The notes under the pieces: model-generated
Told to the model about the DNA's origin: nothing
The model's database searches: none
The model's input: the letters and a program-made list of their open reading frames with translations, nothing else
Shown here: positions 25,696 through 35,267 of the stretch, piece by piece
How positions within the stretch are numbered: position 1 is the stretch's first letter
How the letters are laid out: the number at the start of each line of letters is the position of its first letter
NCBI GenBank assembly: GCA_020636495.1
Contig: JACJXQ010000008.1
Location: 1,798,001 to 1,862,000, forward strand
Reading direction: 5' to 3'
DNA: 64,000 nucleotides
Source of the DNA: Chitinophagales bacterium
GTDB lineage: Bacteria > Bacteroidota > Bacteroidia > Chitinophagales > Chitinophagaceae
Made by a program: the position numbers and the translations under genes

Positions 25696-27155
25696 TTCTT
25701 GTCTTTTGGAACTATTTGTGCAACCAGCTCAGCTTCGGTTACGAGTTTGTTACCTACATATACCGTGCCACGCATTTCGCATATACCTCTGCGTATGGGG
25801 TTCAGTAATTCCAGTTTTAATATGAGCGTATCGCCCGGCACAACCCTTTGCTTGAACTTTACTTTGTCAATTTTCAGGAAGTAAGTATCGTAGTTTTCGG
25901 GGTCGCTGTAGTTGTTCAACGCCAGTATACCGCCGGTCTGAGCCAGTGCTTCTATCTGCAATACGCCGGGCATAACGGGGTTGCCCGGAAAGTGCCCCTG
26001 GAAGAAATGCTCGTTGAAGGTCACATTCTTGATACCTACTACATGGCTGTCGCTCAGCTCAATGATCTTATCTACCAGCAGGAACGGGTATTTGTGCGGC
26101 AGCGACTTTTCAATCTGTGTGATATCGTAGATAGCTTCCTGATTAGGGTCGTAATGAGGTATGTCAGACAGGTGCTTATTCTTCTTGATGTATTGTTTGA
26201 TCTTCTTGGCAAACTCCACATTCGAAGCGTGGCCGGGACGGCTGGCAATGATATGCGCCCTGATAGAATGTCCTACCAGTGCCAGGTCGCCCACTACGTC
26301 CAGCAGTTTGTGCCTGGCAGGTTCGTTGGCAAAGTGCAGCTGAATATTGTTCAATATTCCTTCCTGCTTTACCTGTATGTTCTTCTTGTTGAATATCTCA
26401 GATAACCGTTGCAAGGCATCATCACTCACCACTTTGTCTACTACTACAATGGCGTTGCTCAGGTCGCCGCCTTTTATCAGGTTGTTGTCCAGCAGGTATT
26501 CCAACTCGTGCAGGAAACAAAAGGTACGGCAGGGGGCTATCTCATCTTTGAACTCAGAGATATGCTTCAGCGTAGCGTGCTGTGTGCCCAGTACAGGCGA
26601 GTTGAAATCGATAAGCGTAGTTATCTGGTATTCGTTTGAAGGAACGGCCAGCATGTCTACGTTCTTTACAGGGTCGTAATAGTGAATGTTGGTATCTATA
26701 GCATAAACAATACGTTTGGCATCCTGTTCCTGTATGCCCACGCTGTCTATCGCTTCGATGATCTGTTTGGAACTACCATCCATGATGGGTATCTCAGAGC
26801 CATCCAGTTCTATCAGCACATTATCTACATTCATGCCGACCAACGCTGCAAGTAAATGCTCTACCGTGCTGATCCTCACACCGTTCTGCTCAAGGGTTGT
26901 GCCCCTAGATGTGTCTACCACCAGGTCAACATCGGCTTTTATGATAGGTTTTTCAGGCAGATCGATACGCTGAAAACGTATGCCGAAGCCGGGATTGGCA
27001 GGCTTCATGGTCATATTTACCTTCTGTCCTGTATGCAGGCCTACACCCGGCAGGGTAACAGACCCTTTGAGTGTATGCTGATTCTGGGCAGAATGGTTTT
27101 GCTGCGACTTATCAGAATTGCCTTTGATTTGTTTAATTAGTAGATCTTCACTCAC
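25692..27155 (-). CDS. lpxC-fabZ: Bifunctional UDP-3-O-acyl-GlcNAc deacetylase / 3-hydroxyacyl-ACP dehydratase
   Basis: A 487-residue fusion typical of Bacteroidota. Residues about 28-320 are LpxC, the zinc deacetylase and committed step of lipid A synthesis; the family start SVTLPGVGLHTGQ, STVEHLLAALVGMNVDN with a zinc His, and HKLLDVVGDLALVGH with the HxxxD zinc motif are visible. Residues about 335-487 are FabZ, which dehydrates 3-hydroxyacyl-ACP; NEHFFQGHFPGNPVMPGV carries the catalytic His and QIEALAQTGG the Glu. The fusion couples partition of 3-hydroxyacyl-ACP between lipid A and phospholipid. Overlaps of 4 bp with lpxD and lpxA show translational coupling. Confidence 0.97.
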   Translation of the reverse strand: MSEDLLIKQIKGNSDKSQQNHSAQNQHTLKGSVTLPGVGLHTGQKVNMTMKPANPGFGIRFQRIDLPEKPIIKADVDLVVDTSRGTTLEQNGVRISTVEHLLAALVGMNVDNVLIELDGSEIPIMDGSSKQIIEAIDSVGIQEQDAKRIVYAIDTNIHYYDPVKNVDMLAVPSNEYQITTLIDFNSPVLGTQHATLKHISEFKDEIAPCRTFCFLHELEYLLDNNLIKGGDLSNAIVVVDKVVSDDALQRLSEIFNKKNIQVKQEGILNNIQLHFANEPARHKLLDVVGDLALVGHSIRAHIIASRPGHASNVEFAKKIKQYIKKNKHLSDIPHYDPNQEAIYDITQIEKSLPHKYPFLLVDKIIELSDSHVVGIKNVTFNEHFFQGHFPGNPVMPGVLQIEALAQTGGILALNNYSDPENYDTYFLKIDKVKFKQRVVPGDTLILKLELLNPIRRGICEMRGTVYVGNKLVTEAELVAQIVPKDKK

Positions 27156-28225
27156 TTCTTTATCGAAATATTTTGTTCGCTTAATATGGCCTTTAATTCA
27201 GCAACTGTTGTTTCCAAATTATTCAGCCTGTCTCGCAAATCAGGCAAATTTCTGAAAATTGCCTGACTTTTTAATGAACTTTTATACTCATAGGCAGGAG
27301 AACCTGTTAAAGCCGTGTTGGGCGTGGTTACAGATTTTGCCAGCCCGCTTTGCGCGTTGATACTGGTAAAGTCGGCTATCTGTATATGTCCGACTATACC
27401 TACCTGGCCACCTATCACGCAATTGCGGCCTATTTTGGTACTGCCCGATATGCCTGTTTGTGCGGCTATGACGGTATTTTCACCTATTTCCACGTTATGG
27501 GCTATCTGTATCAGGTTGTCCAGTTTTACACCTTTCCTGATGATGGTAGAGCCCATCGTAGCCCTGTCGATAGTGGTGTTGGAGCCTATTTCCACATTGT
27601 CTTCTATAATGACGTTGCCTATCTGTGGTATCTTTTTGTAGGTGCCGTCCTTTTGAGGCGCGAACCCAAAGCCGTCGCTGCCTATGATAGTGCCTGAATG
27701 GATAATAACATTTTCGCCCACAATGGAGCTGTCATATATTTTTACCCCGGCGTATAATACAGTACCCTTGCCTATACTGACGTTGTCGCCAACAAATGAG
27801 CCGGGAAATATCTTTGCTCCGTCGCTGATGGATACATTGTCACCTATATATGATAATGCACCGATATACACGTCTTTGCCTACTTTGGCTGACTTTGAGA
27901 CAATTGCAGAGTCGTCGATACCTGTCTTGCCGCCTATGGTTTTCAGTTCATTGTATTTTTCCAGCAGTTGCGCAAAAGCGCTGTATGCATCCTTTACACG
28001 TATCAGTGTAGCGGAAACACCATGTTCTAACACCAGTGCTTCGTTGACGATAATGATGGATGCTTTGCTTTTGTACAAAAATTCCTCGTATTTAGGATTG
28101 GCTACAAAGCTCAGGTAACCTGCAGTAGCATCCTCTATTTTGGCTACATCGCTTATAGTTGCATTTGGGTCACCCTCTATGGTGCCTTGTATAAGTGTAG
28201 CTATTTGCTGAGCGGTAAATTGCAT
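27152..28225 (-). CDS. lpxD: UDP-3-O-(3-hydroxyacyl)glucosamine N-acyltransferase
   Basis: Third step of lipid A synthesis: N-acylates UDP-3-O-acyl-glucosamine. It has 357 residues. The N-terminal uridine-binding domain (about 1-100) is followed by a long left-handed beta-helix. Key blocks are HSGTIIGSDGFGFAPQKDG and the catalytic His in QIAHNVEIGENTVI. The C-terminal helical segment (RNLPDLRDRLNNLETTVAEL) looks like a short coiled coil. The stop overlaps the lpxC-fabZ start by 4 bp; the HD-domain gene lies 74 bp upstream on the same strand. Confidence 0.96.
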   Translation of the reverse strand: MQFTAQQIATLIQGTIEGDPNATISDVAKIEDATAGYLSFVANPKYEEFLYKSKASIIIVNEALVLEHGVSATLIRVKDAYSAFAQLLEKYNELKTIGGKTGIDDSAIVSKSAKVGKDVYIGALSYIGDNVSISDGAKIFPGSFVGDNVSIGKGTVLYAGVKIYDSSIVGENVIIHSGTIIGSDGFGFAPQKDGTYKKIPQIGNVIIEDNVEIGSNTTIDRATMGSTIIRKGVKLDNLIQIAHNVEIGENTVIAAQTGISGSTKIGRNCVIGGQVGIVGHIQIADFTSINAQSGLAKSVTTPNTALTGSPAYEYKSSLKSQAIFRNLPDLRDRLNNLETTVAELKAILSEQNISIKK

Positions 28226-28299
28226 GTTATTATTACTGATAAACCCCCTGTAAATTACAATTAAACAATAATAATATTGCTTTTATTGTATGTATTCAT

Positions 28300-29526
28300 T
28301 CATTTTCGGGGTTGGATATAACAAATGTAGTTCTTATGTACGGGCATTGCAAGCGCCTGCGTGACCACGGGGTTGTCAATCTCCGATATGTCTTTTACTG
28401 CCCCGCTCTTCATGGCTATATGAATCCGCTCGTCATTTATGTTGTATGTATCCTTGGATGTAATACCTGTACATACAAAATAGTCCATCTCTTCATCACC
28501 GATACCATATGTTTCACGGGCCTCCATTCTCTTTTCCTCCAGTAGCTTATCTACCGGCTCCGAGCTCAGTACTACTTTATACAGGTCCCTGTATTGCATC
28601 ATACAGCACAGGCGGGACAGTATCTTATCCTCGTGCCTGCACCATTCTTTTATTGATGCCAGCAGGTCTACATCATCCAGCATGCAGTATTGCTCCAGGT
28701 GTTCGCCTGAGGTCTCAAAATCTTTGAGGGTAACAGCATTGTAGAGGAAATGTTTGAGGGCAGGGCTGGCATACAGATCCGCTCCTTTTTGGGCCAGTTC
28801 TTTAGCTCTTTTTAATATGTTGATGAGTAATACCTCTGCTCCCAGCACTGTTTTATGCAGGTATACCTGCCAGTACATGAGCCTGCGGGCTATGATAAAC
28901 TTTTCAACTGAGTGCACGCCCTTTTCTTCCACCATCAGCTGGTTGTCTTGTACGGTGAGCATCTGCAGTATCCTGTCGTAGCCAATAACACCTTCTGATA
29001 CGCCGGTGTAGAAGCTGTCCCGGTTCAGGTAATCCATCCTGTCTACGTCCAGCTGGCTGGATACCAGTTGATGCAGGTAAGGCTTTTCGTACGACTGGTC
29101 GAATACGCGTATGGCACCGTCCAGCATACCGTCAAACTCAATGTTCAGTTTGTTCATGATCATACCCGATATATGCTCATGTGTCACACCTTCTACCAAT
29201 GTATGTTCCAGGGCATGAGAAAAAGGCCCGTGACCTATGTCGTGCAGCAATATGGCTATTCTTGCAGCTAATGTCTCCTCATCAGATATGGCAACCCCTT
29301 TTGCTTTCAATTCCTCAAGGGCTTTGCCCATAAGGTGCACTGCTCCCAGTGAGTGGTGGAACCTGGTATGCACCGCACCCGGGTACACCAGGTGCGCCGG
29401 TCCCATCTGCCTGATGTACCTCAGGCGTTGAAACCATTTATGGTCTATTAATTGTAATAGTTCATTTTCCGGAAACCTGATAAATCCGTAAACCGGGTCG
29501 TTTACTATCTTGCCCTTCACGTTCAT
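28300..29526 (-). CDS. HD-domain phosphohydrolase (COG1078, dNTPase-like)
   Basis: A 408-residue HD superfamily metal-dependent phosphohydrolase. The metal ligands are visible as the His of HTRFHHSLGAVHLMG, the HD pair of ILLHDIGHGPFSHALEH, and a later Asp in SQLDVDRMDYLNRDSFYTG. The opening VNDPVYGFIRFPENELLQLIDHKWFQRLRYIRQMG is typical of the COG1078 group, which includes dNTP triphosphohydrolase-like enzymes. Substrate is unknown. It lies 74 bp before lpxD and 43 bp after PBP1A on the same strand, so it may share their transcript. Confidence 0.88.
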   Translation of the reverse strand: MNVKGKIVNDPVYGFIRFPENELLQLIDHKWFQRLRYIRQMGPAHLVYPGAVHTRFHHSLGAVHLMGKALEELKAKGVAISDEETLAARIAILLHDIGHGPFSHALEHTLVEGVTHEHISGMIMNKLNIEFDGMLDGAIRVFDQSYEKPYLHQLVSSQLDVDRMDYLNRDSFYTGVSEGVIGYDRILQMLTVQDNQLMVEEKGVHSVEKFIIARRLMYWQVYLHKTVLGAEVLLINILKRAKELAQKGADLYASPALKHFLYNAVTLKDFETSGEHLEQYCMLDDVDLLASIKEWCRHEDKILSRLCCMMQYRDLYKVVLSSEPVDKLLEEKRMEARETYGIGDEEMDYFVCTGITSKDTYNINDERIHIAMKSGAVKDISEIDNPVVTQALAMPVHKNYICYIQPRK

Positions 29527-29569
29527 ATACGCTATGCTCTATCTGTATTATTTCTTAGTTTCTGTTCGT

Positions 29570-31813
29570 TTAGCGACCCCATTCCCCATCGGGTATTGGC
29601 GGAGGAGTTTCTTCAAGTCCATCTGATGAGTTGCTACCCCTATACGTTGCCGGGTCTACTGAGTCAGCGCACTCCGTAAAATCTTCCGGTTCCTGGAATT
29701 TTGCATTAGGGTCAATTTTAAGAGATGGGTCTGCATATACGCGTTTCATAAAGTAGGCCCATATAGGCAGTGCAGCTGCGGCACCTTGTCCCAGCCTGGT
29801 GGTACCGAAGCGTAGATACCGGTCATCGCAACCTACCCATGCACCAGCCAGTATCTGTGGGGTGTAGCCTATGAACCATGCATCAGCCTGGCTGTTCGTA
29901 GTACCTGTTTTACCTGCTATCTCGCTATTTATGTTATACCTGAACCTCATGCGCTTGGCTGTACCAAAGTCGACTACGCCCTGCATAAGACGCACCATTT
30001 TAAAGGCAGTGTATTTGTTGATGAGTTCTTTCTGAACCGGAATAAAGCTTTTCAACACGTTTCCATCTTTATCTTCAATTTTGGTGATGAACAGGGGTTG
30101 TGTATTGGTTCCGCCGGATGGGAACATAGTATAGGCACGAAGCATCTCGATCAGCGAAATATCAGGTACACCCAATGCCAGCGAAGGAACCTTATCGATA
30201 TGGCTTTCTATACCACACTTATGAATAAAATCAGCAAAGGCATTGATGCCCACTTGCTTGATCAGGTATAGTGCGGCGTTGTTGATAGAGCCGGCCAGGG
30301 CCTGCTTCATGGTCAACGGACCTTTTTCAGAACCACCGGCGTCATAGTTCTCAATGGTAGGGAACGACTGAGGTGCAGTTGACAATATACCGCAGGGCGA
30401 AAATCCATTGTCAACTGCCAGGCAATACAGTAATGGCTTAATGGTAGAACCTACCTGGCGTTTGGTATTGATGTTGACGTGGTCATATTGATAATAAGTA
30501 TGATTGATACCACCTACCCATGCCTTCACCTCACCTGTATAGGGGTTCATAGCCATAAAGCCTGCCTGCAGCATCATCTTCATGTATTTTATAGAGTCTA
30601 CGGGTGTCATTACTGTATCAATCTCACCTGCTTTGTTCCATGCAAAAACGGTCATAGCTACAGGAGTTCTCATATCGCCCATTATCTGCTCGTGCGACTT
30701 GCCTTCTTCCTTTTGTACCTTATATCTTGGGGTGGCTTTTATGGCCATATCCAGGTATTGCTGGTATTCATTCCATATGCTGCCGTCGCTATATTTGCGC
30801 TGGCTGATGAATTCCTGTTGTAATTCTTTAATGTGTTCTGCAACAGCTTCTTCAGCATACTTCTGCATTTTTACATCCAGTGTAGTGTATATCTTCAGGC
30901 CGTCCTTATATATGTTATAGTTTGTTCCGTCCGGTTTTTTCAGGTCTTTGAATATCTTTTTCACTTCCAACTCCACCACCTGCCTGAAATATGGGGCAAT
31001 ACCATCATGGTGTGTCAGCTTTTTATAATCGAGCTTTATGGGCTTTTTCTTTATCTCGTGTGCATCTTTGATGGTCAGGTAGTCATACTTTGCCATCTGG
31101 TCTAAAACTGTATTGCGCCTGCGTAGCGCGTTCTTAGGGTTCAGGTGCGGGTTATAAAATGTACTGGCCTTAAGCATACCAATAATTACCGCAGCTTCTT
31201 CCACCTTCAGGTCTTTGGGTTGTTTATTAAAGAAGGTAAGAGAGGCATTCCTGATACCGTATACATTACTACCAAAAGGTACTGTGTTCAGGTAAAGGGT
31301 GATGATCTCATTTTTTGTCAGTTGTTTTTCCAGCTTAACAGCCATCACCCATTCTTTTAGTTTTTGAAGGATGGTCTTTAGTTTACTCCCTTTCTCCCTG
31401 GGGAAAAGGTTCTTGGCCAACTGTTGTGTTATGGTACTGCCACCGCCGTCTTTACCCAGGAATATTACAGCACGCAACACAGCACGTCCGTCAACACCGG
31501 AGTGCTCGTAGAACCTGGAATCCTCGGTGGCTATCAGTGCATTAAATACATTAGGTGAAATATCCTCGTATTTGGTTGCTGAGCGATCCTGCACATAATA
31601 CCTGCCTATCAGTTCTCCATTGGTAGCATACAGGTCTGATGCCAGGGAGCTATTAGGATTTTCCAGTTCTCTCATAGACGGCATGTAGCCCATGAGCCCC
31701 ATATTTATCAATAATATCAGCAACAGGAATACACTAATTCCCGAGGCGAATAATATCCACAGTATGGTTATTAACCTGCCCTTAAGGCTCTTTCCGTTTT
31801 TTGTTGCAGTCAC
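29570..31813 (-). CDS. Class A penicillin-binding protein (PBP1A-like)
   Basis: Bifunctional peptidoglycan synthase, 747 residues, anchored by a membrane segment at residues 15-38. The GT51 glycosyltransferase domain shows ATEDSRFYEHSGVDGRAVLR with the catalytic Glu, GGSTITQQLAKNLF, and KNEIITLYLNTVPFGSNVYGI. The transpeptidase domain carries GSTIKPLLYCLA (SxxK, active-site Ser), AGSINNAAL (SxN), and AGKTGTTNSQADAWF (KTG). The start codon is GTG at 31813; no better ATG precedes the membrane segment. It sits between a transglutaminase-like membrane protein (56 bp upstream) and the HD gene, inside the envelope cluster. Confidence 0.95.
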   Translation of the reverse strand: MTATKNGKSLKGRLITILWILFASGISVFLLLILLINMGLMGYMPSMRELENPNSSLASDLYATNGELIGRYYVQDRSATKYEDISPNVFNALIATEDSRFYEHSGVDGRAVLRAVIFLGKDGGGSTITQQLAKNLFPREKGSKLKTILQKLKEWVMAVKLEKQLTKNEIITLYLNTVPFGSNVYGIRNASLTFFNKQPKDLKVEEAAVIIGMLKASTFYNPHLNPKNALRRRNTVLDQMAKYDYLTIKDAHEIKKKPIKLDYKKLTHHDGIAPYFRQVVELEVKKIFKDLKKPDGTNYNIYKDGLKIYTTLDVKMQKYAEEAVAEHIKELQQEFISQRKYSDGSIWNEYQQYLDMAIKATPRYKVQKEEGKSHEQIMGDMRTPVAMTVFAWNKAGEIDTVMTPVDSIKYMKMMLQAGFMAMNPYTGEVKAWVGGINHTYYQYDHVNINTKRQVGSTIKPLLYCLAVDNGFSPCGILSTAPQSFPTIENYDAGGSEKGPLTMKQALAGSINNAALYLIKQVGINAFADFIHKCGIESHIDKVPSLALGVPDISLIEMLRAYTMFPSGGTNTQPLFITKIEDKDGNVLKSFIPVQKELINKYTAFKMVRLMQGVVDFGTAKRMRFRYNINSEIAGKTGTTNSQADAWFIGYTPQILAGAWVGCDDRYLRFGTTRLGQGAAAALPIWAYFMKRVYADPSLKIDPNAKFQEPEDFTECADSVDPATYRGSNSSDGLEETPPPIPDGEWGR

Positions 31814-31869
31814 TATCGGTTATTTATTCTGTCAGCAAAGCTAAAAATTAATACTATTCAGCTTATAAG

Positions 31870-34503
31870 CTACGACATTGTTTCTGAATTATTTAATTCG
31901 TCATCACCTGGTTGCACAAAGAAACTTATTGTGCGAATCGGGTTCAGAAAGCCTGCCAGCCTTGTTTTGAATGGTATCACTGTTTTTACCTTCGTTATGA
32001 ACGATGCCAGGAAGCCGGATACTATTTTACGTTCTCCGTCATTCAACGGTTGCATTGCGTATTTCTGCTTCAGGTACACATTCATAAAGCTACCATAGTT
32101 AGTACCCATTTGCGGGTCGATGGTCTTAACGGCATATTGCATGGGTGTCTGGTTGCCCCTGAATATACCCACCTGGTGCAGGTAGAAGTTGGCAGCCCTG
32201 TATGCAAAGTATGACCTTGGCCCATCAGCCTTTGAGCGCCTCTGTCTTATAATATAATATGTATATACAATTGAAGGCAGGGCAAGGAGCAATATGATCA
32301 AAATACCCAATATAGTTCCAAGTACAAAAAGTATGTCATTAGCTGACATAGGTTTTTTCACCTGCTCTTTTTCCGGCTTCGTTTCCGGTTTCGATTTATC
32401 TACCCGTTTCAGGTACATTTCGTCTATCGGGGCGGGGGAAGGTATTCTTTTAGCCAGGGCATTGCCACTTTCGCCTTTGTGTTCCGGCATGTTCTTCAAA
32501 GCCAGTGCGTATGACACAGCCGTACCTTTGTCTCCTTTCTTCAGTTCGCTCAACAGCACATCTACACTATCTATATATATACCTGCCACTGACATGTCCA
32601 TCTGCATATCTACCGCACTATCCAACTTATATTCCTTATCGTGAAATACAAGATGTTGTACATTCATTATCAATGACTTGTTGGCGGTATCTACACTTTT
32701 TATTTCACCGTCTGCTGCCAGCCATGCCCTTGGGGGCTGCATGGGTGGTGTGCCGTCGGGCTGCGGGCTTTGTTCTGCATCTTCGTTGCCAACAGTGGTG
32801 TCAAAATCCAACCAACCATACTCAGGAAAGAATACCTGTACCCAGGCATGTGCCTGATCGGCGTAGTACCAGTACCAGCCTTTGTTCTTATCGCTACGGT
32901 CAACGGTCATAAAACCTACCGTGATACGGGAGGGAATGCCCAATGCTCGCAACATAAAAAGGGTAGCGCCTGCATAATAAGCGCAATAGCCTTTTTTGTT
33001 CTCAAACAGAAAGTACATTAGTTTGGATGCACTCGGTATATCGGGTATACCGGGGTTGTCTGTATAAGTATAAATTTGTTTGCCATTCTCGTCTTTTGCC
33101 AGGAAGTAATCTCTTATAGCAAGTACCTTATCTACAGGTGTTTTGGCGTCTTTGGTTACCTCATGGGCCAGGTCACTTATTTTCCTGAACTTTTCATCGT
33201 CAGGCATATCTGTGTAGTACCTTAAGAATTTATTATCAATACCTTTGTAGTCATTGGCTTTACGTAATACTTCAAATCTGTTTTCCTGGAATTTACGTAT
33301 TTGTTCATCCTGCGAGTTGTATACAAAGTAAGCGCTGTTAAGCTCTGATACATAGCCCTTTGCGCGGTATGCTGATATGAATTCGCTCCTGAAATCTTTC
33401 TCAATAGCCACTGGTTGGCAGAAGTAACCTACATTGGGTGCCACATAGGTTTTAGTGGATAACTGTTTATTATATACTTCTATATCTACCGTCTTCCTGA
33501 GTTTGGTTGCCAGGCTATTCTTTATCACAGATGAGTCAGTATCTGTAAAGAAAAGGGGCATCTTTCCCGGGTTGGGCTGGTACAGATCGTTAGAGGGTAT
33601 CAGTGAGTCTCTTTCAAAAGTTTCGGTTAATGTGTCGAAATAGGTATAATAAAAAGCGGTCAGGTACAGCGGGTTAGGTATCTCGCTGTTAGGGAAGAAA
33701 TTATCTATATGTGCGCAGAATAGTAATTCATTGCTCCTTCCCAGGTTACTGCGCAAGCGTGAGTACTCATTAATATCAAAGGTGCCATCCTTATTTTTCT
33801 TCAGCATGCTGTTCTCTCCACTTTTCCCTCCACCACCATAGTTGGCTACAGTCTCATTGATCTCTGCCCGCATCAGGTAGACAACGCCTCCGAACAAGAG
33901 TAAGGCCAACAGGCTGAATAATGCCAGGCGTCTGCTCATGAACCACCAGAATTTCTGTGATTTATCTTTATAACTGTATATCTGTTCTGCTGCATACAGG
34001 ATGTAGACTGCGTACAGAACTGCCGGTGTAAAGTCACGGAGCAATTGATACGTATTGTCCATCTGTGTCTTGGCTATCAATAAGATATATGCTGATAGCA
34101 GAAGTGTTGCTGTAAATACCGACCAGTATCTGAGTCTTACAAAACCCCAGCCAAACATCCAGCCGGCCGTAGATAATATGGCGAATACCAGAAACTGTAC
34201 CGAGATGAAAAAAGCATCAAATTCTCCTACAGCCATGTTGTCAAGACCCTGGTATATGAGGAACATCCCGAACATCCATAGTGCGAAAGTGGGGAGGAAC
34301 CTGAAACGGAATGCATAGAATATAGCACTCACTGCCATGCCCGCTCCAAAATATATAGTTTGTTGTAATGCGTTAGCTCTTAAAAAGGAATAATACTCAT
34401 TAGCATGCCATAGCAGGTAATAGCTGACAAATACCGTTGGTAATACCAGGAAGATCAGTTTGGCCAGTAATTCATTTACCGGCGTGGCTCTTTGTATATT
34501 CAT
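31870..34503 (-). CDS. Membrane-anchored transglutaminase-like protein (TgpA-type layout)
   Basis: An 877-residue protein. Residues 14-210 hold about seven membrane segments, residues 230-700 are extracytoplasmic, and another membrane segment lies near 705-730. The transglutaminase core has a complete Cys-His-Asp triad: Cys507 in KKGYCAYYAGATLF, His552 in QAHAWVQVFFP, and Asp568 in GWLDFDTT. The C-terminal cytoplasmic part (SYFAYRAANFYLHQVGIFRG onwards) resembles DUF4129. This order of parts resembles Pseudomonas TgpA, an essential membrane protein linked to the cell envelope; an envelope protein-crosslinking or protease role is inference. It is first in the possible operon running to the lpx genes. 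Confidence 0.85.
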   Translation of the reverse strand: MNIQRATPVNELLAKLIFLVLPTVFVSYYLLWHANEYYSFLRANALQQTIYFGAGMAVSAIFYAFRFRFLPTFALWMFGMFLIYQGLDNMAVGEFDAFFISVQFLVFAILSTAGWMFGWGFVRLRYWSVFTATLLLSAYILLIAKTQMDNTYQLLRDFTPAVLYAVYILYAAEQIYSYKDKSQKFWWFMSRRLALFSLLALLLFGGVVYLMRAEINETVANYGGGGKSGENSMLKKNKDGTFDINEYSRLRSNLGRSNELLFCAHIDNFFPNSEIPNPLYLTAFYYTYFDTLTETFERDSLIPSNDLYQPNPGKMPLFFTDTDSSVIKNSLATKLRKTVDIEVYNKQLSTKTYVAPNVGYFCQPVAIEKDFRSEFISAYRAKGYVSELNSAYFVYNSQDEQIRKFQENRFEVLRKANDYKGIDNKFLRYYTDMPDDEKFRKISDLAHEVTKDAKTPVDKVLAIRDYFLAKDENGKQIYTYTDNPGIPDIPSASKLMYFLFENKKGYCAYYAGATLFMLRALGIPSRITVGFMTVDRSDKNKGWYWYYADQAHAWVQVFFPEYGWLDFDTTVGNEDAEQSPQPDGTPPMQPPRAWLAADGEIKSVDTANKSLIMNVQHLVFHDKEYKLDSAVDMQMDMSVAGIYIDSVDVLLSELKKGDKGTAVSYALALKNMPEHKGESGNALAKRIPSPAPIDEMYLKRVDKSKPETKPEKEQVKKPMSANDILFVLGTILGILIILLLALPSIVYTYYIIRQRRSKADGPRSYFAYRAANFYLHQVGIFRGNQTPMQYAVKTIDPQMGTNYGSFMNVYLKQKYAMQPLNDGERKIVSGFLASFITKVKTVIPFKTRLAGFLNPIRTISFFVQPGDDELNNSETMS

Positions 34504-34578
34504 ATACTTGAAGCCTTAAATTTAGGATAAAATAATGCAGCCACATTGTTAAAAATATGGCCAGTTGTTACAATGTAT

Positions 34579-35046
34579 TTAAATCTTATCTAATCTGAAT
34601 TTATACTTGCCGTCAGATCTGTGAGCGGTGAACCTGATCTTATTATTGGTAATATTCGCATCTTCTCCAACCCAGTGAAAGTTGCTGCCTCGCCCCGGTG
34701 ATTTGATGTCTATGATGATCGTATGGTTGCTCGTGTAATTCGTGTTGCCGTCATCATCGGTGCCGGTGCTGGTGCGTTGGGTAACGACATCATATTTGCC
34801 AAAATAGGTCACATTATTATTCTGGTCTATAAGTGCTGCTTCTTTTTGGTCATTCAGTTGCAGTATCATGTTGTTGTAATCCTGCGTAACATTTTCCGAA
34901 CTCAGAAAGTCCTTATGTTTTGTGACCTTTTCAAATTTGTATTGACCGATTGCTTTTCTTTCTGCCTGTGTCAGGTTGGGATATTTGTTGCAGGCCCCGG
35001 TGGAAAGTATAATGCCTGCGCATAATATGTACAATAAGTTCCTCAT
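34579..35046 (-). CDS. Predicted lipoprotein, unknown function
   Basis: A 155-residue protein with a lipoprotein signal: LLYILCAGIILSTGAC, so Cys19 is the predicted lipidated residue. The mature part has two stretches likely to form beta strands (AALIDQNNNVTYFGKYDVV, NHTIIIDIKSPGRG) and ends IRFTAHRSDGKYKFRLDKI. This could be a small lipocalin-like or DUF5004-type barrel, but the match is weak. It is monocistronic, 220 bp from the divergent dehydrogenase gene. Confidence 0.75.
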   Translation of the reverse strand: MRNLLYILCAGIILSTGACNKYPNLTQAERKAIGQYKFEKVTKHKDFLSSENVTQDYNNMILQLNDQKEAALIDQNNNVTYFGKYDVVTQRTSTGTDDDGNTNYTSNHTIIIDIKSPGRGSNFHWVGEDANITNNKIRFTAHRSDGKYKFRLDKI

Positions 35047-35208
35047 GCAGGTAAACTTAATATAATAAATGTTAAAGAATCCTTACATGTCCACGTTTTC
35101 AGTTAATGCAATGCTAAAACAGGATTCGGGTAAATATAAGGACGAGAATATCGTGCAGCAGGCTTTGCTAACAGTTAACGTTAAATTACCCACACACCGG
35201 TATTATCC

Positions 35209-35240
35209 TTGTGTCAATTATTAAGAAAACGTTATCTTAG
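35209..35240 (+). promoter_or_regulatory. Probable promoter of hydroxyacyl-CoA dehydrogenase gene
   Basis: TTG (35209-35211), a 21-bp spacer and TATCTTAG (35233-35240), one mismatch from TAnnTTTG, 27 bp before ATG 35268. Confidence 0.5.
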
Positions 35241-35267
35241 GCACGTTTTAAAAATATTTTACGTCAA

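Noticed and set aside
25848..26405. 185-residue antisense ORF in lpxC-fabZ
   Set aside because: It lies entirely inside a well-supported essential gene and has no domain.
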